Part shown: positions 9,460 to 18,048 of the stretch, piece by piece
How the letters are laid out: each line of letters begins with the position of its first letter
How positions within the stretch are numbered: position 1 is the stretch's first letter
Assembly (NCBI RefSeq): GCF_019898765.1
Contig: NZ_JAIOKB010000002.1
Span: 248,001 to 312,000, forward strand
Reading direction: 5' to 3'
DNA: 64,000 nucleotides
Source: Sphingomonas yunnanensis
Lineage (GTDB): Bacteria; Pseudomonadota; Alphaproteobacteria; Sphingomonadales; Sphingomonadaceae
The notes under the pieces: model-generated
What the model saw: only the letters and a program-made list of their open reading frames with translations
Told to the model about the DNA's origin: nothing
Databases searched by the model: none
Translations under genes and position numbers: made by a program

Positions 9460-11202
9460 ATGAGCAACGCTCTCACTCCCTCGCCGCAGAACCCCGCGCC
9501 GATCACCCTGGTGCCGGAGAAGTTCGCCAACCCGCTGCGCCAGATCCAGGGCGTGTTCGCGCAGCCCGCCGTGCGCCGCGCCGGTCCGATGGCGCTGATG
9601 GTCGGCCTGATCGGCGCCGCGGGCCTGGCCTGGTCGGCGCTGTCGACCCCGCCGCAGAAGGTGCTGTTCTCGGGGCTTCCCGACTCGGACAAGGCGGCGG
9701 TGACCAGTGCGCTCAGCGCCGCCAACATCACCAGCCACATCGACTCCTCGTCCGACGCGCTGACCGTCAACGAGGAGGATGTCAGCAAGGCGAAGATGCT
9801 GCTCGCCGGCCAGGGGCTGCCCAAGGCGGCGCCGGGCGGCTATGCCATCCTCGACCAGCTGCCGATGGGTGTCAGCCGCGCGGTCGAGGGCGAGCGGCTG
9901 CGCCAGGCGCGCGAGACCGAGCTGGCGCGCTCGATCCAGGAGATCGACGCGGTCGCGGAGGCGCGCGTCCACCTCGCCATGCCCGAGGCCAGCGTGTTCG
10001 TGCGCGACAATGCCGCACCCTCCGCTTCGGTGGTACTCAAGCTGCAGGGCGGGCGCTCGCTGAGCGACGCGCAGGTCAGCTCGATCGTCAATCTGGTCGC
10101 CTCCTCGGTGCCGGGGATGAAGCCCGATTCGGTCACTGTGGTCGATCAGCTCGGCGGCCTGCTCACCAAGTCGGGCGACGGCCCCGACGCCGCCAACGAC
10201 AAGCGCATCGAGTTCCAGCGCCGCGTCGAGGACAAGTACCGCCAGCAGCTGATCCAGCTGCTCACCCCGCTGGTCGGCGCGGGCAATTTCACCGCCGAGG
10301 TGCAGGCCGACGTCAACCTCGACGAGACCAGCGCGACGCGCGAGAGCTATGACAAGGACGGCCGCCTGCGCGCCGAGACCGGCAACTGGACCGGCAACAT
10401 GGCGACCGGCCAGGCGCCCGCGGGCATCCCCGGCGCGCTGAGCAACACGCCGCCGCCCGCCTCGCAGCTGTCGACGCCGCAGCCCGCCACGGGCGCGCCC
10501 GGCACGCCCCAGGCGCAGCCCGTCGCCGGCGGTCCCGCGCCCGATCCGGCCAAGCAGACCGACTCGTTCCAGCGCGCCTATGACCTCAACAAGGAGGTCT
10601 CGGTCACCCGGGCGGCGCCCGGCAACATCAAGCGGCTGTCGGTCGCGGTGCTGCTGCGCGACCCCGAGAAGGGCAAGCGGAACGCCATGGAGATCAACCA
10701 GATCAACGATCTGGTGAAGAGCGCGGTCGGCTTCGACCAGACCCGCAACGACAATGTCACGGTGATCAGCCGCAAGTTCGCCGACGCCACCGACGCGGGC
10801 GACGCGCCGAAGTGGTACGACAATGCCTGGCTGCCGGTGCTGGCGCGCAACGTCACCGCGCTGATCATCGCTTTGCTGGTGCTGCTGCTCGGCGTGCGCC
10901 CGATCGCCAAGGCGCTGATGAAGAAGCGCGAGGACGCCAGCCCCGCGACGCTCGCGGCGCAGGCGGCGACGCCGGGCACCCCGCTGCTCGGCGAGGACGG
11001 CCAGCCGCTGGTCGGCGCGGACGGGCAGCCGCTGATGGGCGAGGCCGGCATCGCGGTGGCGCCGCCGGTCAGCCTCGACCAGATCGAGACCAGCCGCAGC
11101 TACGAGGAGCGGATCGGCGCGGTGCGCGGCTTCACCCGCGACAATCCCGCGCGCGCGGCGCTGGCGGTGCGTGACATGATCACCGCCGAGGCCAAATCGT
11201 GA
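9460..11202 (+). CDS. fliF: Flagellar M-ring protein FliF
   Basis: A 580-residue protein with two membrane segments, near residues 42-60 (MALMVGLIGAAGLAWSAL) and 460-480 (VTALIIALLVLLLGV), flanking the large periplasmic ring-building region. Conserved blocks include GLPKAAPGGYAILDQLPMG, with arginine-rich RETELARSIQEIDAV after it. A Pro/Ala/Gly-rich loop lies near residues 325-365. The C-terminal tail YEERIGAVRGFTRDNPARAALAVRDMI binds FliG, the next gene. FliF forms the MS ring that anchors the motor. The stop overlaps the GTG start of fliG. Confidence 0.97.
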   Translation: MSNALTPSPQNPAPITLVPEKFANPLRQIQGVFAQPAVRRAGPMALMVGLIGAAGLAWSALSTPPQKVLFSGLPDSDKAAVTSALSAANITSHIDSSSDALTVNEEDVSKAKMLLAGQGLPKAAPGGYAILDQLPMGVSRAVEGERLRQARETELARSIQEIDAVAEARVHLAMPEASVFVRDNAAPSASVVLKLQGGRSLSDAQVSSIVNLVASSVPGMKPDSVTVVDQLGGLLTKSGDGPDAANDKRIEFQRRVEDKYRQQLIQLLTPLVGAGNFTAEVQADVNLDETSATRESYDKDGRLRAETGNWTGNMATGQAPAGIPGALSNTPPPASQLSTPQPATGAPGTPQAQPVAGGPAPDPAKQTDSFQRAYDLNKEVSVTRAAPGNIKRLSVAVLLRDPEKGKRNAMEINQINDLVKSAVGFDQTRNDNVTVISRKFADATDAGDAPKWYDNAWLPVLARNVTALIIALLVLLLGVRPIAKALMKKREDASPATLAAQAATPGTPLLGEDGQPLVGADGQPLMGEAGIAVAPPVSLDQIETSRSYEERIGAVRGFTRDNPARAALAVRDMITAEAKS

Positions 11203-12227
11203 GCGCGGTCGCCGCCACCCCGCGCACCTTCACCGGCGTCGAGCGCGCCGCGGTGCTGATGATGCTCGTCGGCGAGGAGGAAGCCGCCGCGATCCTGCAG
11301 AAGCTCGATCCCGAGGAGGTCCGCAAGCTGGGCAGCGCGATGTTCGCGGTGGCCGACGTGAGCGAGCAGGAGGTGGAGCTGGTGCTCGACGATTTCGTCG
11401 GGCGCGCGCGCGAGCGCACCGGCATCACCTTCAACCCCGGCCCCAAGGTGGAGGCGGTGATGACGCGCGCGCTCGGCCGCGAGAAAGCGGAGAGCGTGCT
11501 GGCGCAGATCACGCCCGCCGAGGCGGTGTGCGAGATCGACCTGCTCGACTGGCTCGACGCCAGCGAGATCGCGACGATGCTCGACAAGGAGCACCCGCAG
11601 ATCGCCGCGGTGCTGATCGCCAACCTCGATCCCGCGGTCGGCGGCCAGGTGCTCGAGCTGCTGCCCGAGGCGGTCCAGCCCGACATCCTCCACCGCATCG
11701 CCAAGCTCGGCCCGATCACCCCCGAGGCGGTCGAGACGCTGCGCACGCTGATCGCGTCGCGCAGCGGCGGCGGCGCCAGCGGCGGCGGCCCGGTCGGCGG
11801 CCTCCAGCTCGGCGGCGCGCGCGAGGCGGCCAAGATCCTGCAGGGCGCGCGCAAGGCGACCGAGCAGCGTGTCATGCCCAAGCTGCTCAAGATGGACCGC
11901 GACATCGCGCGCCAGATCGAGGAGGCGATGTTCGTCTTCGACAATCTGCTGGAGCTCGACGACAAGTCGCTGGGCACGCTGATCCGCAACGTCGACGGCG
12001 ACACGCTGACCCGCGCGCTCAAGGGCGTGGACGAGGCGGCGCGCAACCGCATCCTCGGCTGCATGTCGGCGCGCGCCGCGGACGGCATCCGCGACGACAT
12101 GGAAGCGCGCGGCCCGATGAAGCTGAGCGAGGTGCTCGAGGCGCAGAAGATGATCATCCAGATCGCGCGCAACCTCGCCAAGGACGGCACGATCAACATG
12201 GGGGCAGGTGACGACGATTATGTCTGA
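11199..12227 (+). CDS. fliG: Flagellar motor switch protein FliG
   Basis: A 342-residue protein with the three FliG domains. The N-terminal FliF-binding part begins FTGVERAAVLMMLVGEEEAA, the middle carries the EHPQ motif (DKEHPQIAAVLI), and the C-terminal torque domain has charged residues in FVFDNLLELDDKSLGTLIRNV. FliG transmits stator force to the rotor and takes part in direction switching. A glycine-rich stretch near residue 190 is an unusual insertion in the linker. The GTG start overlaps the fliF stop (GTGA). Confidence 0.97.
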   Translation: MSAVAATPRTFTGVERAAVLMMLVGEEEAAAILQKLDPEEVRKLGSAMFAVADVSEQEVELVLDDFVGRARERTGITFNPGPKVEAVMTRALGREKAESVLAQITPAEAVCEIDLLDWLDASEIATMLDKEHPQIAAVLIANLDPAVGGQVLELLPEAVQPDILHRIAKLGPITPEAVETLRTLIASRSGGGASGGGPVGGLQLGGAREAAKILQGARKATEQRVMPKLLKMDRDIARQIEEAMFVFDNLLELDDKSLGTLIRNVDGDTLTRALKGVDEAARNRILGCMSARAADGIRDDMEARGPMKLSEVLEAQKMIIQIARNLAKDGTINMGAGDDDYV

Positions 12228-12966
12228 GGCGACGTTCGTCATCGGGCTGCCGGCACGTGCCGACGCGGCCGCCACCACGCGCGCGCGCGCGCAATCGGAA
12301 GCGCTCGCCGGCTTCACCCCCGGCGAGCTGATCGCGCGGATCGAGCAGGCGTTCGGCGCGCGCCCGCCCGAGACCGGCGCCAGCGCGGAGGAGCCGCGCC
12401 ACTTCGCGCCGGCCGATCCGGGCAGCGACCCCACCGCCGGCTGGGACATGCTCGACCCCGAGGCCCAGCCGCTGCCGTGCCTGGAGCAGGTCGAGGCCGC
12501 GCGCGCGGAAGGCTATGAGGAAGGCTTCGCCGCCGCGACGCACGCCGCGCAGGCGGAGGCGACGCGTGACCGCGCCTTGCTCGACGGCGTCGCCGCGCAG
12601 CTGCGCGGCGGCGGCGCGATCGACCGCGCCGCGCTGGCCGAGACGTTGCGCCGCACCGTGCTGACGCTCGTCACCGCGGTGGTGGGCGAGACCGGCGTCT
12701 CCGGCCCGCTGCTCGCCGCGCGCGTCGAGGCCGCGGTCGATCTGCTCGCCGACGCGAGCGAGTCGGCGATGCTGCGCGTCAACCCAGCGGACGTCGCGCT
12801 GCTCGCGGGGCTTCTGCCCGACACGATCTTCCCGATCGGCGACAACGAGGTGGCGCGCGGCAGCTTCGTGCTCGAGGCGGCCTCGACGATCGTCGAGGAC
12901 GGACCCGAATCGTGGATGGAGCAGCTGACGGCGGCGATCGAGCGCGCGGCGGTGCCCGCGTGCTGA
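12220..12966 (+). CDS. fliH: Flagellar export ATPase regulator FliH
   Basis: A 248-residue protein that fits FliH by order and features. It has a variable Ala/Pro-rich N-terminus, a helical segment with spaced glycines (ARAEGYEEGFAAATHAAQAE) and a C-terminal domain with the FliH/YscL-like pattern (RVNPADVALLAGLL and GSFVLEAASTIVEDG). FliH holds the FliI ATPase inactive and docks it at the export gate and C ring. The ATG at 12220 is preferred to an in-frame GTG at 12208, because spacing from the purine-rich GGGGGCAGG is better. The gene overlaps fliG by 8 bases and fliI by 7. Confidence 0.88.
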   Translation: MSEATFVIGLPARADAAATTRARAQSEALAGFTPGELIARIEQAFGARPPETGASAEEPRHFAPADPGSDPTAGWDMLDPEAQPLPCLEQVEAARAEGYEEGFAAATHAAQAEATRDRALLDGVAAQLRGGGAIDRAALAETLRRTVLTLVTAVVGETGVSGPLLAARVEAAVDLLADASESAMLRVNPADVALLAGLLPDTIFPIGDNEVARGSFVLEAASTIVEDGPESWMEQLTAAIERAAVPAC

Positions 12967-14291
12967 ACCGCTTCGCCGACGATTATCTCGCCACGCTGGC
13001 GGAGGCCGCGCCGCGCTTCGCCGCCAAGGTCTCGGGCCGGCTGTCGTCCTATGACGGGCTGCTGATGGAGGCGGTGGGGCTGTCGCTGCCGGTCGGCACC
13101 GTCTGCCGCATCGGCGCCGCGGGCACCGCGCAGGTCGAGGCCGAGGTGATCGGCTTCCGCAACGGCCGCACTTTGATGATGAACCTCGGCGGCCCGGCGG
13201 CGCTGCTGCCCAACGCGCCGGTGCGCCCGCTCGGCGCGCCGGGCGAGGCCGAGGTCGGCGCGGCGCTGCTCGGGCGCGTCGTCGACGGCTCGGGCGCGCC
13301 GATCGACGGGCTCGGCCCGATCCGCGGCGCGGGGCGCTGGCCGCTCGCCGGGCACATGCAGTCGCCGCTCGACCGCGGCCGCGTGCTCGCCCCGCTCGAC
13401 GTCGGCGTGCGCGCGATCAACGGGCTGCTCACCGTCGGCCAGGGCCAGCGCGTCGGCATCATGGCGGGCTCGGGCGTCGGCAAGTCGGTGCTGCTCGGCA
13501 TGATGGTGCGCGCGGCGCAGGCCGACGTGATCGTGATCGGGCTGATCGGCGAGCGCTCGCGCGAGGTCGCCGACTTCCTCGAGACCAAGGTGGCGGGCGA
13601 GGCGCGGAAGCGCGCGGTGGTCGTCGCGGTCCCCGCCAACCACTCGCCGGTGCTGCGCATCCGCGGCGCGCTGCGCGCCACCGCGATCGCCGAGGCGTTC
13701 CGCGCCGAGGGCAAGAAGGTGCTGCTGATCATCGACTCGCTCACCCGCGTCGCGCACGCCGGGCGCGAGATCGGGCTGGCGCTGGGCGAGCCCGCCTCGG
13801 CGCGCGGCTATCCGCCCTCTGCGATCGCGATGCTGCCCAACCTGATCGAACGCGCCGGCTCGGACGTGAACACCGGCGGCTCGATCACCGCGATCTACAC
13901 CGTGCTGGCCGACGGCGACGACGGCAACGACCCGGTGGTCGACTCGGCGCGCTCGATCCTCGACGGCCATATCGTGCTGAGCCGCGCGATGGCGGAGCGC
14001 GCGGTCTATCCCGCGATCGACGTCTCCAAGTCGGTCAGCCGCGTGATGAACGACATCGTGCCGGTCGAGCACCAGCAGGCCGCGCGCGCGCTGCGCCGTC
14101 ATCTCGCCACCTATGAGGAAAACCGCGACCTCGTGCTGATGGGCGCCTATCGCTCGGGCAGCGACGCCGCGATCGACAACGCCATCGCCTATCATCCCGC
14201 GATCACCGAGTTCATCCGCCAGGAGACGTCGCAGGTAGTACCGCTGGCGGACGCCGCGGCCGAGCTGGTCGGCGTGTTCGGCGATGGCTGA
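12960..14291 (+). CDS. fliI: Flagellum-specific ATP synthase FliI
   Basis: A 443-residue F1-ATPase-like protein. Walker A is MAGSGVGKSVLLGMM (about residues 173-188), Walker B is KKVLLIIDSLTRVAHAGREIG, and the catalytic-face motif GLIGERSREVADF is present. A conserved C-terminal part begins DVSKSVSRVMNDIV. FliI energises delivery of export substrates with FliH and FliJ. No in-frame ATG fits the N-terminus. The GTG at 12960, overlapping the fliH stop, gives the expected start LNRFADDYLATLAE and the usual family length. Confidence 0.95.
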   Translation: MLNRFADDYLATLAEAAPRFAAKVSGRLSSYDGLLMEAVGLSLPVGTVCRIGAAGTAQVEAEVIGFRNGRTLMMNLGGPAALLPNAPVRPLGAPGEAEVGAALLGRVVDGSGAPIDGLGPIRGAGRWPLAGHMQSPLDRGRVLAPLDVGVRAINGLLTVGQGQRVGIMAGSGVGKSVLLGMMVRAAQADVIVIGLIGERSREVADFLETKVAGEARKRAVVVAVPANHSPVLRIRGALRATAIAEAFRAEGKKVLLIIDSLTRVAHAGREIGLALGEPASARGYPPSAIAMLPNLIERAGSDVNTGGSITAIYTVLADGDDGNDPVVDSARSILDGHIVLSRAMAERAVYPAIDVSKSVSRVMNDIVPVEHQQAARALRRHLATYEENRDLVLMGAYRSGSDAAIDNAIAYHPAITEFIRQETSQVVPLADAAAELVGVFGDG

Positions 14292-14694
14292 CGCCGCGCG
14301 GCTCAGGCGGCTCCACCGCGTGCGCACGCTCCAGCTCGGGCTGGCACGCGCGGACGAGGCGCGCGCGCGGGCGCAGCTGACGAGCGAGACCCAGCTGGCG
14401 CACCGCATCGGCCAGCTGGTCGACGCGGTGGCGCCGGTGCCGACCGCGGCGACGTGCGCGGTCAACCTCGCTGCCGCGGCGCATTTCCGCGAGCGGCTGC
14501 AGCGCTCGGCCGAGGCGGCGGTGAACCGCGTGCGCATGGCCGAGCAGCAGGCCGAGCGCAGCGGCGCGGCGACCCAGTCGGCCAAGCGCGACCAGAATGC
14601 GGTGGAGAAGCTGATCGACCGCCAGCGCGCCGAGGACATGCGCGCCGAGATGAAGGCGCTGGAGGACGCCCCCGCGCCGGTGCCGCGGCGGTAG
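14284..14694 (+). CDS. fliJ: Flagellar export protein FliJ-like
   Basis: A 136-residue protein that looks like one long antiparallel coiled coil, rich in Arg, Ala, Glu and Gln, with heptads across residues 5-45 and 70-125. This fits FliJ, the central stalk of the FliI hexamer that also contacts FlhA. Sequence conservation in this family is weak, so the call rests on coiled-coil character, length and position directly after fliI (overlap ATGGCTGA). It is the last flagellar gene of the run; the motor switch genes fliM and fliN are not in the window. Confidence 0.78.
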   Translation: MADAARLRRLHRVRTLQLGLARADEARARAQLTSETQLAHRIGQLVDAVAPVPTAATCAVNLAAAAHFRERLQRSAEAAVNRVRMAEQQAERSGAATQSAKRDQNAVEKLIDRQRAEDMRAEMKALEDAPAPVPRR

Positions 14695-14715
14695 GGGGCG
14701 GAGCGCGGCGTGGCG

Positions 14716-14765
14716 CCTCCTGTGCCCCGGCGCAGGCCGGGGCTCAGGTGGGGAGGTGTCGGTGG
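14716..14765. repeat. Family B palindromic repeat downstream of fliJ
   Basis: GCCCCGGCGCAGGCCGGGGC followed by CAGGTGGGGAG. It is the same module as at 1270, 17015 and 30465. It marks the border between the flagellar run and the toxin-like insert. Confidence 0.55.
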
Positions 14766-14839
14766 GAGGCACCGCGGCCCGCCCAACTCGCCCCTCCCCC
14801 ACCGGCCGGCCTCGACCGATCGCCGGCGCTCGTCGAGCG

Positions 14840-15226
14840 TCAGTCGCCGCTCACCTCGCCCTCATCGTCCTTGAGACCGCTCTCGTAGCGGTGGCGTCGC
14901 ACCGCGTTGATCAGCTGATCGATCTCGTCGAGCAGCCAGTTTCCTTCCCTCAATTTCTCGCTGGTAATATCTGGTGCCTGTAGAAACAACGCCTTCGCGC
15001 GGCCTGACAGCTCGATTGCCTTGGCGTAGACATCCTCCCCGAGCTTCTCGCACATACGGTCTAGGCCACTATTGAGCTGAAGAAGTTTGACTCAAGGCTC
15101 GTGTCCGGAAAATACCCGGTTATGTCTTTGAAGTGAGGCGATTTGAGCATCATCGAGCCAAGCTGATCCTCGATCTCGCTCAGCGCTTGCGGCACATAAG
15201 GCTGAGGATTGGTGATGGAACTTCAC
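14840..15226 (-). pseudogene. Frameshifted second copy of the putative immunity gene
   Basis: The frame 15055-14840 encodes a 71-residue C-terminal part (KLGEDVYAKAIELSGRAKALF...DEIDQLINAVRR) clearly homologous to the neighbour at 15383-15787 (KLGAESYAKAVELSARAKALF...DEISQLITDARR). Reading upstream in another frame gives YVPQALSEIEDQLGSMMLKS, matching FIPANLGELDDQLASMMLEA of the neighbour. The two halves are joined by a one-base deletion near 15080-15086. A GTG at 15226 after AAGGAGG could be the original start, but that also needs a second shift close to the N-terminus. This is a decayed tandem paralogue. Confidence 0.75.
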
Positions 15227-15382
15227 TTTGCCCTCCTTATGATTTATGACCCACCTTCCTGCGACGGCCTGACAATGACGATTGTAGATGGCTAGGTTCT
15301 ATTAATGCAGGATATTACAACCTGCCGCTCAGACGTTGCGGTCTACGTGGCATCCCGGCCGGCCACCCGCCACGGCTGATCT

Positions 15383-15787
15383 TCAGTCGCCGGTCACCTC
15401 GCCCTCATCGTCCCTCAGCTTGGCCTTGACCCGGCGGCGCCGCGCGTCGGTGATAAGCTGGCTGATCTCGTCGAGCAGCCAAACGCCCTCCTTGGTCTTC
15501 CCGTTCGTCATATCGGGATCGCTTAGAAACAGTGCCTTGGCTCGCGCAGAAAGTTCGACCGCTTTAGCGTAGCTCTCAGCGCCCAGCTTCGGCTTCACTC
15601 GGCTCAGCGCGGTGTCGAGCTGATGGAAGCGCGAATCGATCGTCTGGTCGGGCAAGAAGCCTAGCCGATCGACAAAGGTCGGGGCCTCGAGCATCATCGA
15701 TGCGAGCTGATCATCCAGCTCTCCCAAGTTAGCAGGGATGAAGGGCGCGCCGCTTGCCAGCGGGCTTCTGAATACATAGTCGTTCAT
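15383..15787 (-). CDS. Putative immunity protein for the upstream toxin-like gene
   Basis: A 134-residue protein that looks mainly helical and acidic, with no signal peptide or membrane segment. Its start lies 11 bases after the stop of the large toxin-like gene on the same strand, so the two are one operon. A degenerate homologue follows directly. Small, acidic, cytosolic and duplicated proteins immediately downstream of a polymorphic toxin are typical immunity proteins. I do not recognise the exact family, so the role is inferred from context. The C-terminal tail DDEGEVTGD recurs as DDEGEVSGD in the pseudogene copy. Confidence 0.55.
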   Translation of the reverse strand: MNDYVFRSPLASGAPFIPANLGELDDQLASMMLEAPTFVDRLGFLPDQTIDSRFHQLDTALSRVKPKLGAESYAKAVELSARAKALFLSDPDMTNGKTKEGVWLLDEISQLITDARRRRVKAKLRDDEGEVTGD

Positions 15788-15798
15788 AAGGCTGCCCT

Positions 15799-16863
15799 CT
15801 ATCGCCGAAGAATGTAGCTTGTGCTTCTACCCAGCTCGCTGGGCCGGATGATGACAACCATAGACGGCTTGAAGTTAGCGTTGAAGAAACCCCGTATCTG
15901 CGCCTGCCCTCTAGTTTTTGCCGAGAGCGAGACATCGAAGGCAACGTCACCGACCCTGATATCGGGGCGACGAAATCGCCCGTTCTCGCCGACAGCCTCG
16001 TTCCGATTGAGCCTGACCGGCCCAGCGCCGGAACAATCAACTCCAGCCAAGAAGAACCGCTGCCGCAACTGCTCGCGAACGCGTTGGTCAACGAAATTTC
16101 CAAGTGCCTCTCGTTCACTCAGTCGGATCGGAAGCATTGTCAGCTTAAGACGCCTCAAACCTTCTTGGTAGGCGTCATTCGTGGCTCCTTGCGCGAACCG
16201 GTAAGTCTCAAGCTGCAGCGGCTCAAGATCGCCCTTCACCCGCATGGTCAAAACCGCGCGGTCGAAGCGGAGTCCGTCGATGAGCCGCCGCTGCCCATCT
16301 TCGCTATAAGGAAATTGAAAGGACTGAAAGACATAAGTCGGATCTAATTGATGGATGTCGCTGAGGATCTTCTCCGCCTGCACCCGCATCAGCGCGGTTC
16401 GGACTTCTGCCCCCGGCCCAGTTATATCGAAGATCTGGTCTGCCAGCCTGAGCGGTGGCCCGAGCGCTGAATGCTCGTCGACCTGCCACTCATCCAGCGT
16501 CATCGGATCCTCGAAGGCGCGCATGTTGCCGCCGCGCGTCTCGGGCGGTTCCGGCGCGCCGATCGGGATCAGCGTCGGGCCCGGCTCGCCCGGCCGGTAG
16601 ACGCCGTCCGAGCGGACGACACCGCCCTCTCCTACGCCACCGCCCTCACCTCCTCGCTCCGGCGGTCCGTCGCGCGCCGCCGCCTCGCCGCCCGGACCGG
16701 ACGTGAAGCGACCGTCGCGCGGGTCGTGCCAGGGGTTGAACTTCAGCTCGACGCCGTCGTCGCGGCGCGTCGGGATCCGCCCCGTCCGGACCCAGATCGA
16801 GAATAAGCGCCGTCGTTCGGCGGGGCTCGCCCCCGCCGGTATCCATGCCCGCTCCATGTTCAT
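15799..16863 (-). CDS. Putative polymorphic toxin with a nuclease-like C-terminal domain
   Basis: A 354-residue protein without obvious signal peptide. The N-terminus has an alphaproteobacterial leader-type motif, FNPWHDPRDGRFTSGPGG (about residues 44-61), then a Gly/Pro-rich spacer to ~110. A middle region follows, and the C-terminal ~75 residues contain RRPDIRVGDVAFDVSLSAKT, QIRGFFNANFKPSMVVII and RPS. The PD...D-hydrophobic-D...K spacing resembles a PD-(D/E)XK nuclease fold; this is a pattern judgement, not a confirmed family. The start MNMERAWIPAG at 16863 is preferred, since the longer frame reads through a palindromic repeat. Together with the two immunity-like genes downstream it forms a toxin/immunity locus. 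Local sequence is less GC-rich than the flanks, suggesting acquisition. Confidence 0.55.
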   Translation of the reverse strand: MNMERAWIPAGASPAERRRLFSIWVRTGRIPTRRDDGVELKFNPWHDPRDGRFTSGPGGEAAARDGPPERGGEGGGVGEGGVVRSDGVYRPGEPGPTLIPIGAPEPPETRGGNMRAFEDPMTLDEWQVDEHSALGPPLRLADQIFDITGPGAEVRTALMRVQAEKILSDIHQLDPTYVFQSFQFPYSEDGQRRLIDGLRFDRAVLTMRVKGDLEPLQLETYRFAQGATNDAYQEGLRRLKLTMLPIRLSEREALGNFVDQRVREQLRQRFFLAGVDCSGAGPVRLNRNEAVGENGRFRRPDIRVGDVAFDVSLSAKTRGQAQIRGFFNANFKPSMVVIIRPSELGRSTSYILRR

Positions 16864-17010
16864 CGTGTCGCCCCGCCCTGCTGACGCGGCGAGAACATCT
16901 GAGCAACATTCTCCAACAAGGCAATTGCGGATGACGCGTGATCGCCGTGGTGGGTCAGCGTGGGGAAGGGGACGGCGCGATCGGTGTGTCGAAAGGCGTT
17001 TGCCCCCACG

Positions 17011-17107
17011 CTGCCGCGGCGGGGAAGGCCGGGGCCCAGTCGGGTAGGCCGTGGTGGGACTTACCAACGTCCCCCAACTGGACCCCGGCTTTTGCCGGGG
17101 TGACGGT
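17011..17107. repeat. Family B paired palindromes
   Basis: Two facing modules, GGCCGGGGCCCAGTCGGG and CCCAACTGGACCCCGGC, separated by about 35 bases, plus CCGGCTTTTGCCGGGG. It is an inverted pair of REP-like units, as at 30463-30552. Confidence 0.6.
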
Positions 17108-17173
17108 TAGTGTTGGGCGAAAGGGAGCATCCTAGCGGTCAAGATGACAGCCCGCTGGCCCCTCCCCCGCCCC

Positions 17174-17800
17174 CTACGCCTCCTGCGGGTGGTGCGGCGT
17201 GAGGATCAGCGTGCGCCCCTCGACCCGCCACGAGCTCAGCCGCGACAGGAAGTTCATCCCCACCACGTCGACGTCGCCGAACGCGGGCGACACCACCACC
17301 GCGAGGTCGCGCGCCACCACGTTGCCGAAGCGCAGCTCCGCCAGCGCGCCCGTGTCGGCGCGGATCGTGCCGTTGGCGGTCTTGAGCAGCAGCGGGAAGG
17401 TGGCGGGCTTCACCTCGACCCCCGCCGCCGCCGCGGTGGCGGGCGACAGCGCGGTGATCGTGGCGCCGCTGTCGACCAGCAGCCGCCGCTCCACCGTCGC
17501 CCCCGGCGGGCCGAGCTTCGCGCGCACGTAGAAGTGGCCGTCGGGGCTCATCGTCACGCGCGTCTCGGTGCCGGCGACCTGCTGGCTCTCGACGTCGAGC
17601 GCGGCGGCGACGCGGCCGAGCCAGGGGTCGAAGCGCTCGCGCTCCACCAGCAAGGTGTACAGCAGCACCGCCAGCCCGCCCCACACCGCCAGGCTCACCA
17701 AGGTGCGCAGCAGCGGCACGCGCCGCGCCACGATCGCGGCCACCAGCAGGGCGCCGAGCAGCAGGTAGAAATGCGGGTTGGCCGAGACGTCGACGGGCAT
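17174..17800 (-). CDS. Retropepsin-like aspartic protease, membrane-anchored
   Basis: A 208-residue protein with two N-terminal hydrophobic segments (residues ~10-25 and ~32-50) and a C-terminal clan AA aspartic protease domain. The single active-site motif is LVDSGATITALS, and VDVVGMNFLSRLSSWRVEG is typical of this bacterial group of retropepsin-like proteins (TIGR02281 type). The protease part should face the periplasm or outer leaflet and act as a dimer. Substrates in sphingomonads are not known to me. It is convergent with no neighbour and stands alone between the toxin-like insert and thrS. Confidence 0.85.
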   Translation of the reverse strand: MPVDVSANPHFYLLLGALLVAAIVARRVPLLRTLVSLAVWGGLAVLLYTLLVERERFDPWLGRVAAALDVESQQVAGTETRVTMSPDGHFYVRAKLGPPGATVERRLLVDSGATITALSPATAAAAGVEVKPATFPLLLKTANGTIRADTGALAELRFGNVVARDLAVVVSPAFGDVDVVGMNFLSRLSSWRVEGRTLILTPHHPQEA

Positions 17801-17880
17801 GCAGAGGATATAGGGAGGCGACCGCCGCGGATAAGCCTACGCTGGCGCCGCGGCACTCGCGCGGCTATATCGGCGCGACC

Positions 17881-17949
17881 ATGCGCACGGCCCTGCTCAC
17901 TACTAGCATCCCGGCGCGGCCCACGGCCGGCGCGCGCGTCACCCGCTGA
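17881..17949 (+). promoter_or_regulatory. Possible threonine-rich leader peptide upstream of thrS
   Basis: A 22-codon frame from ATG 17881 to TGA 17949 encodes MRTALLTTSIPARPTAGAR followed by VTR, with five Thr codons including a TT pair, 99 bases before thrS. A GC-rich inverted repeat (GCCCG/CGGGC) and a TTTT run follow. The arrangement would suit attenuation by charged tRNA-Thr, but the Thr codons are spread out and the hairpin is weak. This is a suggestion only. Confidence 0.2.
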
Positions 17950-18048
17950 CGCGCCCCGCCGCCCGCGCCACGCCGGGCAGCCTCCCTCTTTTCGTCGCGT
18001 CACGCGCGCCTTAGGGCGTGCCCCACGGTTCTCGCAGGAAGATACTCC

